64,000 nt of DNA from Helopsaltes ochotensis (lineage: Eukaryota > Chordata > Aves > Passeriformes > Locustellidae), in NCBI GenBank assembly GCA_013400155.1, contig VXBM01000139.1, positions 684,711-748,710 on the forward strand, written 5' to 3'. Below are positions 27,532-42,500 of the stretch, one piece after another; position 1 is the stretch's first letter, and the number at the start of each line of letters is the position of its first letter. A program made the translations under genes and the position numbers. Under the pieces are notes generated by a model that searched no databases, was not told the DNA's origin, and saw nothing but the letters and a program-made list of their open reading frames with translations.

Positions 27532-30500
27532 GAAGAATGGGTGATTTTTTCTAAACTGTTTACTCAGCAAATGAATGGATAAAACAATAGTTATACTGAT
27601 CATAAGTTCTTTTGTCATCTATTTATCATTATCCTACAATGGCTTGACCTGCAACCTATTACTAATAGACCAGAAAAGCAATCTAATGTGTCGCTGTAAA
27701 AATCTTTGCAAATTGACACAAAGACTAATTTGCCATTAAAAAAACTCCCAATCTGTTACATCTGTAACAATACACCCTAGCTTTTCATTCAGTATAAATA
27801 AAGTACACTCTGCAACCTTGGATCAATAAACTACTTATCAAAGATGTAATTAGCTTCATTTTACAACTCAAACTGTTCTAAATCCAGAAACAAACACAGA
27901 CTTCATGAACCAATGTATTTATTTTTGCAAAATTCTACTTCTATTTTTCTGCAGTGAATGCTTGTCAGTTTGTCTAAGCAAAAGGGTACAAAAATGCTGA
28001 AATAAAGATGAATATCTGTGTACTCACTAGGCTGGCAAAGTACTTACAGTGCTGTGGAATTCCAGCTCAATTACAAATCACTATTGTGGTCTTGAAGGCC
28101 TAGTACCCTTTTGGGGAGAGTATGAAGTACAAAACTTGGTTATTGCTTTTAAGCTGTGCTGTCCTTAATGATGTCAAATCGAAAGAGTATTATGTAAGTT
28201 TGCAGCAAAGAAATGTTTTTATCACAGCTACAAATAATATCTTGTCCAACAATTTGTATGCTAGGCTTTTCCAAGCAATGTGAAGAAATGAACTGAATCA
28301 TGGCTTGTATTTGCTTAACAAAGCATTCAAGTGTGCAGGCTGCTGGAGCCTTTTGATATCCAGATGCCAGAATGGTATTTGTAAAAGCCAAGGAAGACTA
28401 ACAGTCCACAGCTTACATCACCTCTGAATTAACAACTAGTGATGAGTTGCGTTCTTGGTTTGGGCTCGCTCAGCTTCTCTAGAAGCTTCTAAGAAAATGG
28501 CAAATGGTCAGACATGTTCCAGGGTAACAGTATTGAAAATAAAGAAGAAAAAATTTTATTTCTTATGAAGCCGTATGTGCTGCTTCTGATTTGCATTGAA
28601 AAGTGGATAAAAGCTGGATAAACTTTGTCAACTTCATTACTATCTCTCTTTGTTTATGTATACACCTCTCCATTTGTTTAAAAGTCAGTGAGTTTTTCTC
28701 TTGAAGTTTATGTTTTTCATAGTTTTTCTAATGATTACCTTTTTTGTACGTGCTCATTGTGTTGCTTATTAAGTAAAGGCAGATTTTTCCCTGAAACAGT
28801 TCTTTATAGAAAGTAACAGCATGTAAAATGTTGGCTAGTTCTAGAGACTTAGCTATTGCTAACAACTCTAATGAATGGCAAAAAGTGGAGGGCTTTCTCA
28901 TTCAGAACATTTTCTGACTCAATTGCACTTGTAAAAAGCTGTTGAAATGTAGATATATGCATGTTCACTTTACATGGCAACACCTTTCTGTTGAATTTAC
29001 ACAGCAAAAACATCCTTCTTCTTTCTCACCTCCCATAATCATAATTTATGAGCATATATTATTTTCCAGCATTTTGCATCGTTTTTTCTCTTAATTCAAC
29101 TAAAAGTTAAGACTATTTTCAGTCAACTATTTTCAGTGATGGATGAATAACTTATGATTTTGTACCAATATGAATACTCCACCGTGAGGGGGGGAAAATA
29201 ATCTATTTCTGGCTTTGTTTTTTCAGCTTGAAGTGCAGTCTTGTTGTGTATTCCTTCCAAACGACAGCTTGCCTTCTCCAAGTACTATTGTGTCAGGTGA
29301 CATTCCTGGGACTGTGCGAAATTGGTACCATGGGCAGGCCAGTATGCCTGGAACACTTGTTGTCTGCTTGCCCCAGATAAAAATTATGAGTGCTGGACAC
29401 AAACACATGGAACCATTGCAAGAAATCCCATTTGTTGTGCTGAGACCCATCCTGGAAGAAGGTAATGTGATAAACTCAAAAAACCTTACTCTTTAGTTTC
29501 CATTTCTAACTGTCATGAAAATAAATTATCTTCATTTTATTTTGAAAACTTCTGGTTTCGTACTGCTTTTTTAGCAGAATGTTGTTATATATTAATGATG
29601 TCTAGAAATACTACTTACAAGGTTGGCCCCATGAAAATCAACATGGAACTCATCATCAAAGAGCTAGTTCTGTGATGTTTTGCTTATTTGAAACTAAAAT
29701 AATTTTTTACCTCCATTGGTTTTGTTATTCAAATTATTTTGTAGCCGATCATCTTGACACAACAGGAAGTGACGGTAAATTGGAAATTCCATGACAGAAT
29801 GGTGACAGGTTAGGAAAAACTTCTCATCCCACCAAGGTCTTGGATGTAGCATTCAGACAGGACATTTAGTTAAACATTCTTCACTTGGAGAGTGGTTGGT
29901 CTCTGGAACGAGCTTCATGGGAAAGTGATCATGGCACTAAGCCTGTCAGAGTTCTGAATGCATCTGTAAGATGCTTTTAGTCATATGATTTAACCTTAGG
30001 TAGTCCTGCAAGGAGCAGGGAGTTGCACTTAGTGATCCTTATGGGTTCCTCCCAACTTGAGATATTCTATGATTCAATATAAAATGAGAAAATATTCCTA
30101 AGTATAACAAGCTGTCAGAAGAAAAGAATGAGTCTTTTATGGCCATCCTGAGAGGCAACAGTTGTGTTCTGTGTTGTGACTTAGGAATTGTAGCCAGCAT
30201 TTTGTAGAGATTTGAAAAAAAGAATTCTGAAGTTTGAGGAAAAGTACTGTAGTTCTTATTTGAAAAGCTAATATTTGATAGGGGTTTGAATTTTAGACTA
30301 GCTTGAGGGAAGAATCAGCTTTTAACATTCTGCAACTGATAGAAAAATGAATGGAGGAGATAAGCTGAAAAAGGGCCTAGCAAGTGAAAACAAGTTGCTT
30401 ATGTTCAGTAATTTTCATTGTGTTTTGGGGTTTTTTTAATAGAGCCCTTAGAAATGAACAGAATAAATAGTAGATGGACTTGCAGCAGTGTTCTGAAGAA

Positions 30501-33500
30501 ATACTGATGTAAAAATCTTGTTCCATATATATAGATATGAAAAATTGTGTACTGGAAATAGGTGAGGCAAATATTCTGAGCCATCTTGAGCCTTGGGTTC
30601 CAGGTTTATTTTAATGACTTCCCTGAGAGCTAAGCTCACAACCAAGTTTTGGATTCCATGGAAATGCCAGTATTTGTGGTTGAACTCCAGCCAGCAGCTC
30701 TGGCTGCACACAGCCCCTCACTCCTCCACCCTGGTGGAATGGAGAAGAGAATCAGGGGGTCAAAAGTGAAAAAGCTTAGGGGTTGAAATAAAGGCAGCTT
30801 AAAAGATAAAGTAAAAGCTGCAGGTGCACAAAAAGCAAAAAACCGAATTGATTTGCAACTTCCTGTCAGTAGGCAGGTGTTCTAGCCTTCTGTTCGGTTG
30901 GTTTCTTTGGTTTATTTGGGGTCAGCTGACCAAGCTGTCTCCCTTCCCAGCTCCTCGTGCACCCCAGTTTATTTGCTGATGGAGCAGTGTGAGAAGCAGG
31001 AACTATTTTAAGCACTGTTCAGCAATAATTAGAACATACCCATATTATCCACAGTTTTAAGCACAAATCTAGAACAACACCATCCCAACTACTATCAAGA
31101 AAACTAAGTGTATCCCAGACAAAAGCAGGGCATTGGTGTATAGTTAGTTCATTGTTGTTTTCTCAAACTATATTATTTAGAAAGAATTTTTGCTGTTTTG
31201 TGTATTCATTCTAAGATGATGAGAAGGAGATGCAGCAACTGTTCCATTGCTTTTGTGACAGCACTTTCTGAGAAGAAAATTATTCTTTTTTTCTGTGTAC
31301 TTACTGCTGAAATACAAACAATTTAAAGGGTATGAAAAATTAAAACAAAATCACATTCATGAGCTCCTGCTCCTGCCATCTGAAATTTGTTTGGCTTTAT
31401 AGCCTTGTGTTTCTTCTCCCTTTGATCTGCCACTTACATTGGACTCTGCTCCTTTCTGTCTTTTACCTTAACTCATGGCAACGAAAATAAAATTGTAGTT
31501 TTTAATATTGAAAGTCGTATTAGAGATGCTGCCAAATGAAAAGAAAAAAAAAGTTTGAAAGAGAGAAAGGTATGCGTCTTTTTCCTAATAACTTCCAGTA
31601 GGAATGATGTTATTTGCTAATCATAGTGACAGAAGATAAATTTAACAGAAGTCTTGTTTGTTTTAAACTGATGATGTAGTTTAAACCATTTATGAAAGTA
31701 AGAAGTCATTTGAGTTTTGTCAGACCCAGATTTGAAGGAAAGAGCCTAGTGAGAGAAAAGAATCCCCCTGGTTGGGATAAAGCCTGTGATAAGGAATTTA
31801 TTTGTGTGTGGCTCTCTGCTCTGGGAATAATGCCAAACGGAAGTTCTCACCATCTTGATATTTTTGATTCTCCAGTGGAGCCTTCTCCCGTGCCAAGACT
31901 CCCTCTTAGAGTGCTTATTTCAAAGTTTTTCCACAGCTTTAAAGTCACCTTCTTTGTATCTTCCCCTGTAGAGGTAAATAATTTTTATGGACTTGTATTG
32001 TGCAAGTCTCTTAATTTGCTTCCATCTTTGAACAAGACTTCAGGGACAGTCTGTCATTCTTCAGACATGTTAACATCTCTCAGAAATTACATTTAGTCAA
32101 CCGTGCTTTTCCTGGTTATCATTTATTGGATCATTCCTTCTTTTACAATGAAGATATAAGTAAAAGGCTTTTCCACAAGGATGTGTTGTTACTTTTAGAA
32201 AATATATCAGTGTGTGCTCACTGATATATTTTTCTTATTGCATGATAGACTAAAAGAGGACAAAAGGGGAACATATTGCTACTGTCATTTGGGAATATTT
32301 CAGCCTACTCAGATACTCGCTGACCTCAAGATATCAACATTCTGTAAAAATAACTTATACACTATCCCACAATCAGGTCTTTCCATTTGTTTGCAGAGTT
32401 TTGCTGCATCTCTGAGGTAATTTTAGTTTGTAGGAATGCATATAAGAACATTTTAAGTACTTTTACAGTACTTTTGTTCAGAAACAGAATGTAGCTCAGT
32501 CATACTAAATAACTAAGTAATCCATAAACAGATATATCTATGTAAAGAATGAAATATTCCTTTGAACTTCTGTTGAACAACAATTATAATTAGAGTATTG
32601 AATTGCATTAAGCATCATCTTAAGAGTAAAAATTAAAATCAGATGGAGATCTGTGAGGTAGCATTTATGGACGATATTAAAGTAGAATCACAGAATCATA
32701 GAGCCTGGAAGACCAGGTTAGAAATGACCTGGAGTGATCCCCTGGTCCAAACCTGCATGGTAAAGGGACCCAAGATGGCATTATCCAACACCCTGCTCGT
32801 TTGCTCCTGAAAGCCTGCACATATCTAAGGAGGCTGTTCTAGTTAATGTTTGTTCTTACTGTAAAAACTTCCTTTAACAATATTGAATCTCTCCCAGTTC
32901 AACTTGTATCTGTTGCCCCTTGTCTTCTCTGTTTTGACACCTTCTGGAGAGGAGGACCTCTGTCCTTTCTGTAACTGCATTTTATGTAAAATAGTTACTA
33001 AGAAGGAAGTAAATAAATAGTTAGAAGCTCAGTTTGAGCAAAACTGAAATGTTTAGAGAAGTGCTTAGAGCACCTTAGAGCACTTAGAGCCACCTGTGGA
33101 AGAGTGACTTTCTGTGCACATCTAACTTCAAATATTTGACAATTCTTCTGTATAATCTCCAAGGTCCAACCTATAGCAATAGGCTAAATTGTGGTAAGTC
33201 TAGTTGGACAACATAGGTTGTTATGGTTGGAACTTCAAGATTGCTAAGTGGTCTTCCAAAAATCCAAACTCTTATAACAGGAAAACAAGTTGAAGACATG
33301 AAGGGAACTTTTGCATAGGTAAAGCACCCCTTGAGAGTAATAGTGAAAATTTTTAGTATTGATGAAATCCTCCTGTTTTTAGAAGTTTACATTTTGAATT
33401 ATTTTATTTACTGACTTTTTAGTAATGTTAATTAATTATTTATATAATAATGTTCCCCTTCAGGTTCATAGTAGTAAATTTTATGAATTCATCTTTGTAA

Positions 33501-36500
33501 AAATGTTTCCTTATGTCAGATACAGTGAGATACAGATCTTTAGGTAAGACACAGTAAAATACTTTCAGAAAGCAATATTTAAAATATCTTAAAATTGTTG
33601 TTGCTACTGCTCCTAATTATATTCACATTGTCAGGTGGATAGCCATATACTGACAGTCAGTGACACACAAATCCAAATATTTAAATTTGAAAGATGGCTT
33701 TTGTTTATGAAGTAAGACAGATTATGTATCTTCACAGAATTTTGTAGCATATGTCGAAACTCAATAATCTGTCAATAAGTGACTTGCAAGGAAATAGGAA
33801 ATCAGTGCCATATACATTTCAACCTTAAAACAGTGGTTGAATGTTTAAAGTAGAACAGCAGTATGTTGGCCCTCTTACAAGTTATCATCTTGTGTTAGAT
33901 TTTAAAAGGCATTTACCTTTAAATTTACAGAATTTTTTTTCCAGTTATTATATTTAAGATAAATATTTGACATTAAAAGATTCTGCTATTTCATAGAGGG
34001 ATTTGTGTGTGACCTTAAAGATCGTCTCTTTCCAATCCCCCTGCCAAGGGCAGAGACACTTTTCACTGGACCAAGTTGCTCAGAGCCCATTCCAACCTGG
34101 CTGTGAGCACTTTCAGGGCACAACTTCTCTTTGCAGCCTGTCTTGCAGTGAATAATTTCTTATTTATATCTAATCTAAGTCTGCCTTATTTTGGTTTATT
34201 TGATCTTATATTCAGTGCCACCATCTGTAATAGTAATTACTATATTTAATTTACCTGTTATGAGAATGGCTTGTAAAATTAGTTCTCACATTTGAGAAGC
34301 TGCGATTATGCAGACATAGCACTACTTTTCTTGACTGGGAGGAAGTACAAGTGATCCAACATGTAGTGACTGCAGTATCTTTTTTTAAAAATATTGCATG
34401 CCCCACGAAAATGAGAGCTTTAAAAATCCATGTAAAGATTGGGTACAGAAAAGGAGATGAAGACAGAGTAGTCAGGTTGCTTTTTAAGGGGTACTACTGG
34501 TGAGCCCGGGAACAGATCCCAGAGCACATGCATGATAAAACTTTCGTGATCTCTTCCCTACCATTACTAATTTTAAACAAACAAAATTTCTCTTTTGTAG
34601 AACTGTCAGCATCACATACACAACACTGTGTACAAATACCACAACTGCAATCTGTTTTTTTAAAATAATGATTAGTACTTCACAATGAGAGCAAACATAA
34701 AAAATATTAGTAGTTAAGCACATTTATCAATATTGTGTGTCACACATATGGGAAGTCTTTATTATGAGCATTAGTGATTAACTAGCAAAGAAGCAAAGTG
34801 CATCAATAAATACCAGAGAAAGGGTTTCCAAATACCAATTTTTTTTATTTATACATTGAAAAAATAATTCAGAAAGTCTGTAGGAAATTAGTCTTTATAA
34901 ACTATTGCAAGTAGCAGATAAATGATAAATGCCAGTTCTTTGAAATAATGGTTGGGTTGGTCAACTGCCAAATACCTGAAAGTGGTATTTATAAATTTAA
35001 GAAGTTGTCAAAGCAGTTGAAATAGTTTAATTAATAAATTTTCAAATACAAATCAGTGATGTTGTTCTATGAAATTAAAAATAAGGATTTAGGATAGTGG
35101 TAGATCAGGAATTAATCAGAATCTTCAACCATAGTGTCTTTCAGGTGTAAATTTTATAATCTTGCCATAATAAATGTTGGGTGTGCTGTAGTTCCACTGA
35201 AGGCAATTCCAGTTTTCCTAATTTATTTAAAATATTTCAGAATTTCATCGATTAGGTGACAAAATAATAGTATACAGAGATGGGAAGGTTAGATGTAGAG
35301 AAAATTCTGCTAAACATGGCACTGACTTTTCCTTTCTACCAAGAAATCATTCTTTAAATTATGGGAAAATCCTATAAGCAATTGTTGCTTTTGATGTTTA
35401 GATGCTTTGAGTTAATTTTTTTAGTCGTTTCATAAAACAAACTTGCAAATGAATGAAGGTACATTTTTTAAAAAACAAATAAGACACAGGTACAACAACA
35501 AAACAAGGATTTATCAGGTGCACAGTTCCAGTAAAGTGTTAGAACAGGCACATAGTGTATATGGAACTGAAAAAGAGGTAATTGATGACATTACGGGGAA
35601 TTATATAGCTGTAAATTCACTGTATCTTTACTACAGCATTTTTTTCAATGTAGTGTGGTATCTGTAAATTGATAAAATTTTATCCTTGTTTTCCTTTTAA
35701 GGTAGATATTGTGTGCAGTATAGTAGAGCTACTATTGATTTTTTTTCCTTAGGTATTATTTCTTTTTAATCTATGAAATACATTAATTTATGTTAATTCG
35801 TATTAATTTCTGGGGTTAATTTACTATGTTAATTTATTGTGGTGGTCAAAGAGAAAAAAAATTCATATGTAATAATTAGAAACATGTCACTGGAGTTGAC
35901 TTTACATTTGAATTTTTTCCATCTCTTGCAATTATTTTTTTGTATTTCTTGGCTGACTGAATTTGGAAAAAACCACAAATTTACTACTTCAAAACTTCTA
36001 ATCTGCAAACCTTTTGAAAATATTTTCAAGTAATTTTGAACTGAATTCTTTAGTGTGTAATAGCTTCAAAATAAACTATTGAAGTTTTAAGTTTGTTCTT
36101 AGAATGAGACACAAGAGTTTTCTGAGACAAACTTTTGACCATATAAATGTATTGCTGAAGCCACCTGTGGAAGCAAAATAGAAGTCTTACTAAAATAATA
36201 GGTTAAAAGGATGTTGAAATGAAGCTTTCTTTTAATTTCAAAACCCTTTTAATTTCTTTAAATGATCACAATTAACGGTGCTATTTCTTAGTGTTGTGAT
36301 TTCTCAGCAGGACAGTATTGACTGTAGGTCACACCAGGCAGCAAGCACACTCTTCATATATTGTTTAAAAATGTTGGTTTGAATTTTTTATTGTCCCATG
36401 AAACTCCAAAGGGCCCAGCTCAGTGTACCTTTGTGTACCATTTTCTCTGCTGATTCTCAAGACTGGCTCCCATCCTTCTGGGGTATTAGATTAATTTGGA

Positions 36501-39500
36501 CTCTTTTTATCTGTGATTTAGGCCAGAATTTTGAAAAATAAAACTTCATACTAGGTAACTTTCTGAATTTTCCTATGGGGAGGAAAACTTTTCTCCTTCT
36601 CTTCCTCCTTCGCTGTTCTCCCCTGCAAAGATGAAGATGTTTCAGGCACGGCTGAGATTTGTGGCTGCTCACCAAACTGCTGTGTCTGGATCTGGCACTG
36701 CATCCAGCTGCTTTTACATCACTTCCTATTGGGACAGGCAGTTTCTCTTGGTGGATTGAAAATTCACATGCTGGGCTGTTGCTCTGATTTTCAGCCTTCT
36801 GATGTGTTTTCATTTTTGTAACGAAGCTCTTACGTTTTCAAGTATCAACACATGGTTTGTTTTCATATTTTTATGGAGGAGGAGAGAGTTGATGGACTGT
36901 TGGTCTGACCAGTGTGTTGGAGAGGTGACAGCTTCACCCTCCAATCCACTGTCACCTTGGAATTCTATAAAATGAAAAATGTAAATAAAAATTCCCCTTT
37001 TCCTCCAGCACAACTCAGCGTGTGGGTGCAGTTCTTTCCTGTCTCCTATCTCCACACGGGGCACAGACTCTGTGTTGTTCAAGTTGTCACAAAAGAGCCC
37101 AGCTTGCTCAGTAGAAAATCTGACAAATGGGATGAAGACTTTCTTTAAAGAAAACAAAACCAAACCAAAAATAAACCCCAAAAGCCCCTTGAAATATTGT
37201 TATGTTGCTGTACCTCTGAAGAGCAAAAACCTGTATCTGTTTCAGATAAAATTAGAATTATCCACATGTCTTTCAATGCCTTATTTTCCTCACTTCTTTT
37301 GAGCACTCTTTGAGTTTTGGTTCAATGTTTCTCCCAGAGCCTATTTTTTTTCCTCTGGGACCTGGCTATCATATGTGAGATTGTATTTGGTTTACATGGC
37401 AAGGTTTTGGTAGTGGGGTGGACTGCAGGGTTGACATCTGTTGAGAACATTCCAGAAGCTTTCCTCATGTCCAACAAAGCCAGTTCCACCCGGCTCCAGA
37501 TGGACTTTCCCAAGTTGAGTCTCTTCTGCCCATGAACAGTAACAGGTGAATTATTTCTCCCTGTCTTCCAGCCTTTTGTTATATTTTCTATCCTAGTCCA
37601 GCTGAGTAAGGGGAGTGATACAGCTGAAGTGGGTTCCTGCCACTCAGCCGGGATCAGCCTAGCACAGGGATTCTGTTTCAAGTCCTGTAGTCTGTGTTCT
37701 AGCTGTTAGAGCTGTTGAAATTTTTCTTTTACCAAAAGGAGTTCCTGTTGGCACTTTAAAGAACTGCCTTAATAGTTCTGTGATCCTGCTTTGGAAACTT
37801 TTATGTTTCATGTATTGATAACCTAAAGAAAACTGATTGTATGGAAGCTGTAGGCATTTTATTGTTCAGCTGTGCACTGCCAATTCCCTCACTGATTATT
37901 CCTGATAATGATTCCTGGTAGGATGCCAGGAACTTCTCTGGGTAGACTTCCTCCTAAATATAAGAAAAGAAGTGCTAAGTGTATGTCCATAATAATTTTT
38001 CAGAATATCTGTCACCATTCTGTTCCTAGGAAGTTCAAGTGAGGCAGTGGAAGGATCTGCACTGTGGGCATTGGAATAGGCTTCACTCTGCAGCACCACT
38101 GTGTTGAGATGGAACCTGTAGATTTTAAAGGAAAGAATTCAGTCTTTTATTATTGAAACCTGTAAACAAATATAAGTATATAATAGAAGCAGCTGCTGTC
38201 TCAACTGCAGCCATATGCTGAAAAAAGTGGGGAGTGTTTTCTGAATATTCCTCAGTTTGAAGAAAATTATATGAAGCAGGAAGATATCTTTAAAGACTAT
38301 GTTATACATGTTTGTTCACAGTTTGGAGTTAAAATTCCCAGTGGATTTCAGTTTTTAGAAGTTGTAAAAAACTTACTGCTATTGTTTAGATTTTGAAGTA
38401 TAGCATGGAAATGATGGTTGAATTATATTTATGACGGTTTCGGAACACTTTAATGGTTGTTGGTTGCACTTGCTGACTTCTAAGGTGGTTTAGAATAAGG
38501 CCTTTGCTAATTTTGTGAAATTAATGCCCTATTATTAAGGGTATTAATTAATAGCCTTTCTATTTAAGCAATTGTTTAACTGTTTCCCCTTCTTTTTAAT
38601 CACTAGGTGATGCTTTTCCATGGACAATTAGTCTGCATCATTTCAGTATATATACTCTTCTTGGACAACAAATGACACTTAATTTGGTAGAACCAATGGG
38701 CTGTACTTCTACTTTAGCTGTGACTTCACAGAAACTGCTTGCTTCAGGGCCAGAATCCAGACACTCGTTTGTCGTCTGCCTCCATGTCGACCTTGAATCC
38801 CTTGAAATAAAATGCTCCAACCCCCAGGTTGGTACATTTAATTGATTTATGAAAGGAAATTAAAAATAACTTGATTTAAGTACAATTGATCTGCATTTTC
38901 ATGAAGAGGGTCTCTGTCTAATTTTTTTTAACTGGGTCATCAAGATCAAGGTGCTTAGATTGAGATTTGCTTTGAAGCTCTCTCAACTTCTGTAATTTAA
39001 ACTCTTCTCCAAATGTAATAGCTGTAGTATAAATGCATCTTCTGGCTGATGGAGTGAAATGAATTGCAGATGTCCCATTAAATGGTATGATACTGTTCTG
39101 CTGTCACTGTGGATTCTTATATTGAAGTGGTTTAATGTAATTTTTTTGCTACATTTTCATTGAACTAACATTTCTTTGAACATAAAGTGTTTTTTAGGCA
39201 AGCAATGGTATCCTATAGTAAAGGGAAGAAAAAAAAGATGAATGCATGTAAACAAAAGTTACCACCTAATTTCTGTTTATTGAAAGGAAAAGGTGTTCTT
39301 AGATTTTTCAGAAAGTATACCTTGTGTTTTAATGACTTGGACCTAGTTTGCTGGAGTTTCAAATACAGTAGCTGTTTGATAACGTTAAAAGTGGAATGGC
39401 ATTGTTATAAGTGCAAGTCCTACCTAAATGTGAGTTGAAAACTAAAAAGAAAATAGAAAAAATATAATATTTTTCAAACATTCCTATTAAAGTGTAATTG

Positions 39501-42500
39501 ATTAATTCATTTTGCAAACTGTAAGAAAATATTTCCACTAAAAAGCTGAAACTCTAAGCTCCATCTAAATCATATTATGAGCGTAGTGAAATGGTAAAAT
39601 GAAGTTGTAGAATGGAATATTAGATCAAATGTTATTGTCTTAAAGGGTGTTCTTGTATGCTGTGATGTTATTAACTTTCTGCAGTATTCTAATGACTGAA
39701 AGGATGCAAACATGTTTGAGTTATTTGAGTTTACTGAAGGTTCTTAAACTGTGTTTTCTCCTTTACATGTGCCTTAACTCGTCCTTAAGGGAAGAAAAAA
39801 AGGCAATCAGTCTTCTTTAACCAGATGTCAAAGGACAGAAGATGAAAAATACAGTTCCATGATAGTTACAAATTCACAAGATGAAATTTGATTCCTTGCA
39901 ATGACAGGCTGTATTTTTTCTATAGATGACAGCCTTAAACTAGGTGAAATTTGGTGAATTCGTTTAATGGTAGCAAAGGTGAAGTATTATATTTATATGA
40001 CTATGATGATTTAATACGAAACCATATTCTGATGGTTGTAAAGTCAATAGATACTTCCAGTATGCAAAATTGCCAGGATGTTGTCTTTGGTTGTAGTTTT
40101 CAATTTTGTAGTAATGTGTTATTTTTAAAATATAAAATGCTGTAACATATTGAGCTTTACAGATTTTGCCAAGTAGTCAATGGGGTCTTACTGAGTTATG
40201 TTTGGTTTTGTTGCTGAGGAGGGAGTGGAAACAGTGAGAGGGGGAAGCCCTTTTTAACAAATGCTGGCAGTTATCCTTTTTGTCCTACCATTTTTCTTCT
40301 CTTAAATAGTTGTTCTAAAAATAATTATTATATATGCTCAAAAATACTTAGAAAGGAGGGAGGCCTTACACTTACGCTGGCCCTTCTTATATAATCAGAA
40401 AAGTATTTGTAAAATATTGAGACTACGCATTTGAAAACATGCAACCAATGAGAGAAACAGGAATCCTTCCATTTTATTCAGTAACAACCAATGGAATGAA
40501 ATAAAGTGGATTAAAAATAACCAAAGATGTGACTTTATCTGAAGTTTTGAAATTTTATTTACATGTAAACAAGCGCCTTTTTTTTGTTTTGTTTTGTTTT
40601 AATGAGGCTTTATTGTGAGGCTTTTTGGTATTTTTTACCTTTTAACATAACTCTGTGAAAATCATCTCCCTCTAATGAAAGTGTGCCTTTTTGTTTGCTG
40701 AACTTATTTTGTCCCTAGTTTCAGAAAGAGAGCATTTTGATCATACTGATTGGTTGGCTATTTGCTGGTGATGTTCAGAGACATGGCTACTGCTGTCTGA
40801 AATAGCCACTGTTTCAGAGTGGCTGGAAAGATTGCAGCCTGAGGAATTTAAAAAAGTTTCCCTGACAAGATAAGCAATTATTAGCTTTAATGATTATAAC
40901 TACTGCAACCCCAGTAAGATTTAAACCTTTCAGTGTTGGATTAGCTGATGACAGACCTCTTCACCTTGTATATGAGCATATATGTAAACACCAGTTCCTT
41001 CTTTTGCATTACTTTGTGCCTTTAGGAACAGTAGCATAAATAATTTTCTGAAAGCCCTGCTTCATTAAAACAAATTTAGCTTAAGTTGTCCTTTGGTTTC
41101 TTGGAAGAAAATTGGGACATGAGGAAATGGCAAGCATGTATGATTTGGATATCTGCCTGTATCCTATTAAATTTCTAGGGATGCTTTTGCCAGCAAAGTG
41201 TCAACACCAGTTAATGTTATATTAGTCAATCAATTGGGTGGACATTGAATTAGTTAGTTACATTAGGACATTAGTTGAGCTTCCTGCATTACATGGAAAA
41301 GACTCGGGAAAACTTAGAACTTTGAATTTGGTAATTTAAAGGTTACCAGTGCCTACCAGAGTACTACAGACACAAAATACTTTACAGCATAACTGAAAGA
41401 ACTCTTCATCATAGCCAGAGTTGTTTGGCTGTAGATTGCTCTGTGTATGAAGGAAAGAAATGTACTGTGAAGTTTATCTCCTCTAAGGAAAATTCTGTCA
41501 AAAGACTATATGACCTGCTCTGTGTAAACCTTAAGACTTCAAAAGAAAATCCAAAGATGAATTAAGAAAGTTTTTATAAAATTCCAGCATTTCACCTCTT
41601 AAGAAAGGACTGCACCATGTACTTTGAGACTTCATCACACATTCTCACGCACAAAGTCAAGTACTGTTTTATATCAAATATAGATTGACAGCAGTGTTTT
41701 TCTGCATCTGTTCTGCCCACATAAGAAGCCAGCTTCGTAGAGCAGAGGCTTAAAGTTCTTATAAATATGAGAATTTCAATTTTTTTATAATGGCAAGCTG
41801 GGTATGGTATCCAGCTGTGAATCTGCTTATATATTATTTTCAGTTTTTACTGACCTTTTTTTATACAGTATGTTCCAATATGTTGTCATACAAATTCCAT
41901 GATTAATGCCTATTTACAAAAACTTGTGTAAATATCTTAGAACTGAGTCAAACAATGTGCAAGTTAAACAATGTGTTTCTGAATATTGGAATGACATATG
42001 CCAGGAGACTATTGAGTTAGTAGTGAGTATTCTTCCAAAGCCAGATCAGTTTCACATGCTGCATGGGATCATTATTTTAATACAATTTGAATGATTAATT
42101 TTGCATTGTTAATATTTTATAAAGTTTACATTTGCCTTTTCCTAGAGACTGTATCTCTACATATGAAATACAGGATAAATTACCTTTGCTTATTTGTTAA
42201 AATTTGTTAGTAAAAGTTTTACAAGACCATATTATTGCTTATGTTTTTGAGCTATGTATCGTATGTTTACACAAAGCACAGATTATTTTTATTAAAATCA
42301 CTATACTGTAACTGATGCTAATTATTTTATTTGCAATGTAGTTGCTTATTAGAACATTATAAATGGTGAGAAGTTCAGTTCTGCCATATTATAAGTCTCA
42401 GTGGAGAACTTAGATTTTTCCTTCACCTCGTTAAGACAGGCTTCATCCTAAAAGTAAGTTTTATTTTTTCCTTTAGGTGCAGCTTCTGTACGAACTGGCT

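Larger units (their letters stand above)
29462..38606 (+). other. VPS13B: VPS13B intron (9.1 kb), repeat-rich
   Basis: Holds three CR1 fragments, two LTRs and a perfect 14-bp-stem hairpin (32199-32232), each listed separately. About 36440-37180 is GC-richer with opposing ORFs I could not identify. The 134-codon ORF at 31692-32096 has no recognisable product. Confidence 0.8.

Noticed and set aside
31692..32096. 134-codon plus-strand ORF
   Set aside because: No family match and no splice context. Length is compatible with chance among many introns.
36457..37181. Adjacent 118- and 123-codon minus-strand ORFs
   Set aside because: No recognisable family, no splice context and overlapping plus-strand ORFs of similar size. 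Probably a GC-richer intronic patch or old repeat.
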